Assembly: GCF_000801105.2 (NCBI RefSeq) | Contig: NC_079516.1 | Coordinates: 2,790,001-2,854,000, forward strand | Source: Raphanus sativus | Taxonomy: Eukaryota > Streptophyta > Magnoliopsida > Brassicales > Brassicaceae | Direction: 5' to 3' | Length of the DNA stretch: 64,000 nt | Shown: one piece after another, positions 63,605 through 64,000 of the stretch | Numbering within the stretch: the stretch's first letter is position 1 | How the letters are laid out: every line of letters begins with the position of its first letter | Notes under the pieces: generated by a model | The model's input: only the letters and a program-made list of their open reading frames with translations | Database searches by the model: none | What the model was told of the DNA's origin: nothing | Translations under genes and position numbers: made by a program

Positions 63605-64000
63605 GCAAATAAAAAGAGTAATAAATTTCCAAAAGGAGAATCCAAGGACCAGATCAGAGATTGGTGTTGAGATGTTTGTTTGTCTTGCGTCGTCTTATAT
63701 GTCGTGTAATAATTGGAGTCACTTTGATAAACTAAACAAACTCATCATCAAATATTACTAAGAATCTGTTAATTTGAACGACATTTTTCTTGTAATATAT
63801 CCATAAGGATGTCTTTAGTTTCCTTATTTGGGTTATTATACCTAGATTAAACTTTAATTTTTACGTCAATAGTTAGCAGAATAATCAACTTTAATAAAGT
63901 TTTCAAATATACTCAATTGTATTAGTTATTTATAGTTGCTTATATCATGTGTATTAATGACAACAATCAACTTTAAATTCAATCTTATATTGTGGAGTAA
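63605..64000. other. BPM4 3' untranslated region and right edge
   Basis: AT-rich DNA after the stop codon. No gene is visible before the window ends. Confidence 0.6.

Overview
This is a nuclear plant DNA window, almost certainly from a Brassicaceae species. Genes have many short GT-AG introns and AT-rich intergenic DNA, and most translate to proteins very close to Arabidopsis thaliana ones. From memory, the gene order follows the short-arm end of Arabidopsis chromosome 3 in descending order: MLK2/PPK-type kinase, GAR1, GDH, a DUF6821-like membrane protein, APRL5, SAUR, EDA30 O-fucosyltransferase, SYP131 syntaxin, p23-2 co-chaperone, LBD20, BPM4 (about At3g03940 to At3g03740). Locus numbers and gene absences were recalled, not searched. 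Several genes expected between these anchors seem absent, which would fit a fractionated subgenome of a mesopolyploid such as Brassica or Raphanus.

Region by region. 1-2.2 kb: decayed minus-strand exons I cannot name. 2.25-9.7 kb: a minus-strand Ty1/Copia retrotransposon, an artificial-looking second copy of its 5' half, and a 100-N scaffold gap between them. 11.7-15.5 kb: casein-kinase-1-like MLK kinase. 16.5-17.5 kb: GAR1. 17.6-21.4 kb: a tandem pair of glutamate dehydrogenase genes, the first dead and the second intact. 21.9 kb: tRNA-Lys(CTT). 22.2-26.3 kb: a duplicated segment holding a 1.6-kb transposon-like insert with captured exons of a NIPA-type Mg transporter and a CoA hydrolase, plus an F-box gene with one nonsense codon. 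26.2-33 kb: DUF6821-like protein, APRL, a small cysteine-rich secreted peptide and a shortened SAUR. 33.7-40.3 kb: EDA30-like O-fucosyltransferase and SYP131-like syntaxin. 41.2-43.9 kb: a TIR-NBS resistance-like gene without LRRs and with an unusual membrane-segment tail. 44.4-45.8 kb: p23. 46.8 kb: an S-protein homologue. 48.5-54.1 kb: a complete-ended Helitron carrying a broken RPA1-like gene and a truncated MULE transposase. 54.6-58.0 kb: LBD20-like gene whose single intron is swollen to 2.6 kb by transposons. 61.2-63.6 kb: BPM4-like MATH-BTB protein.

The anchor genes are housekeeping or developmental genes (kinase signalling, snoRNP, nitrogen metabolism, secretion, ubiquitin adaptor) and form no operon-like unit. 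The variable part of the window is the accessory material between them: nested transposons, tandem duplications at different stages of decay, and two fast-evolving gene types (TIR-NBS and SPH). I saw no CRISPR array, rRNA, or wholly new system. The strongest leads are the transducing insert at 22.56-24.17 kb, the TIR-NBS gene tail, and the RPA-bearing Helitron.
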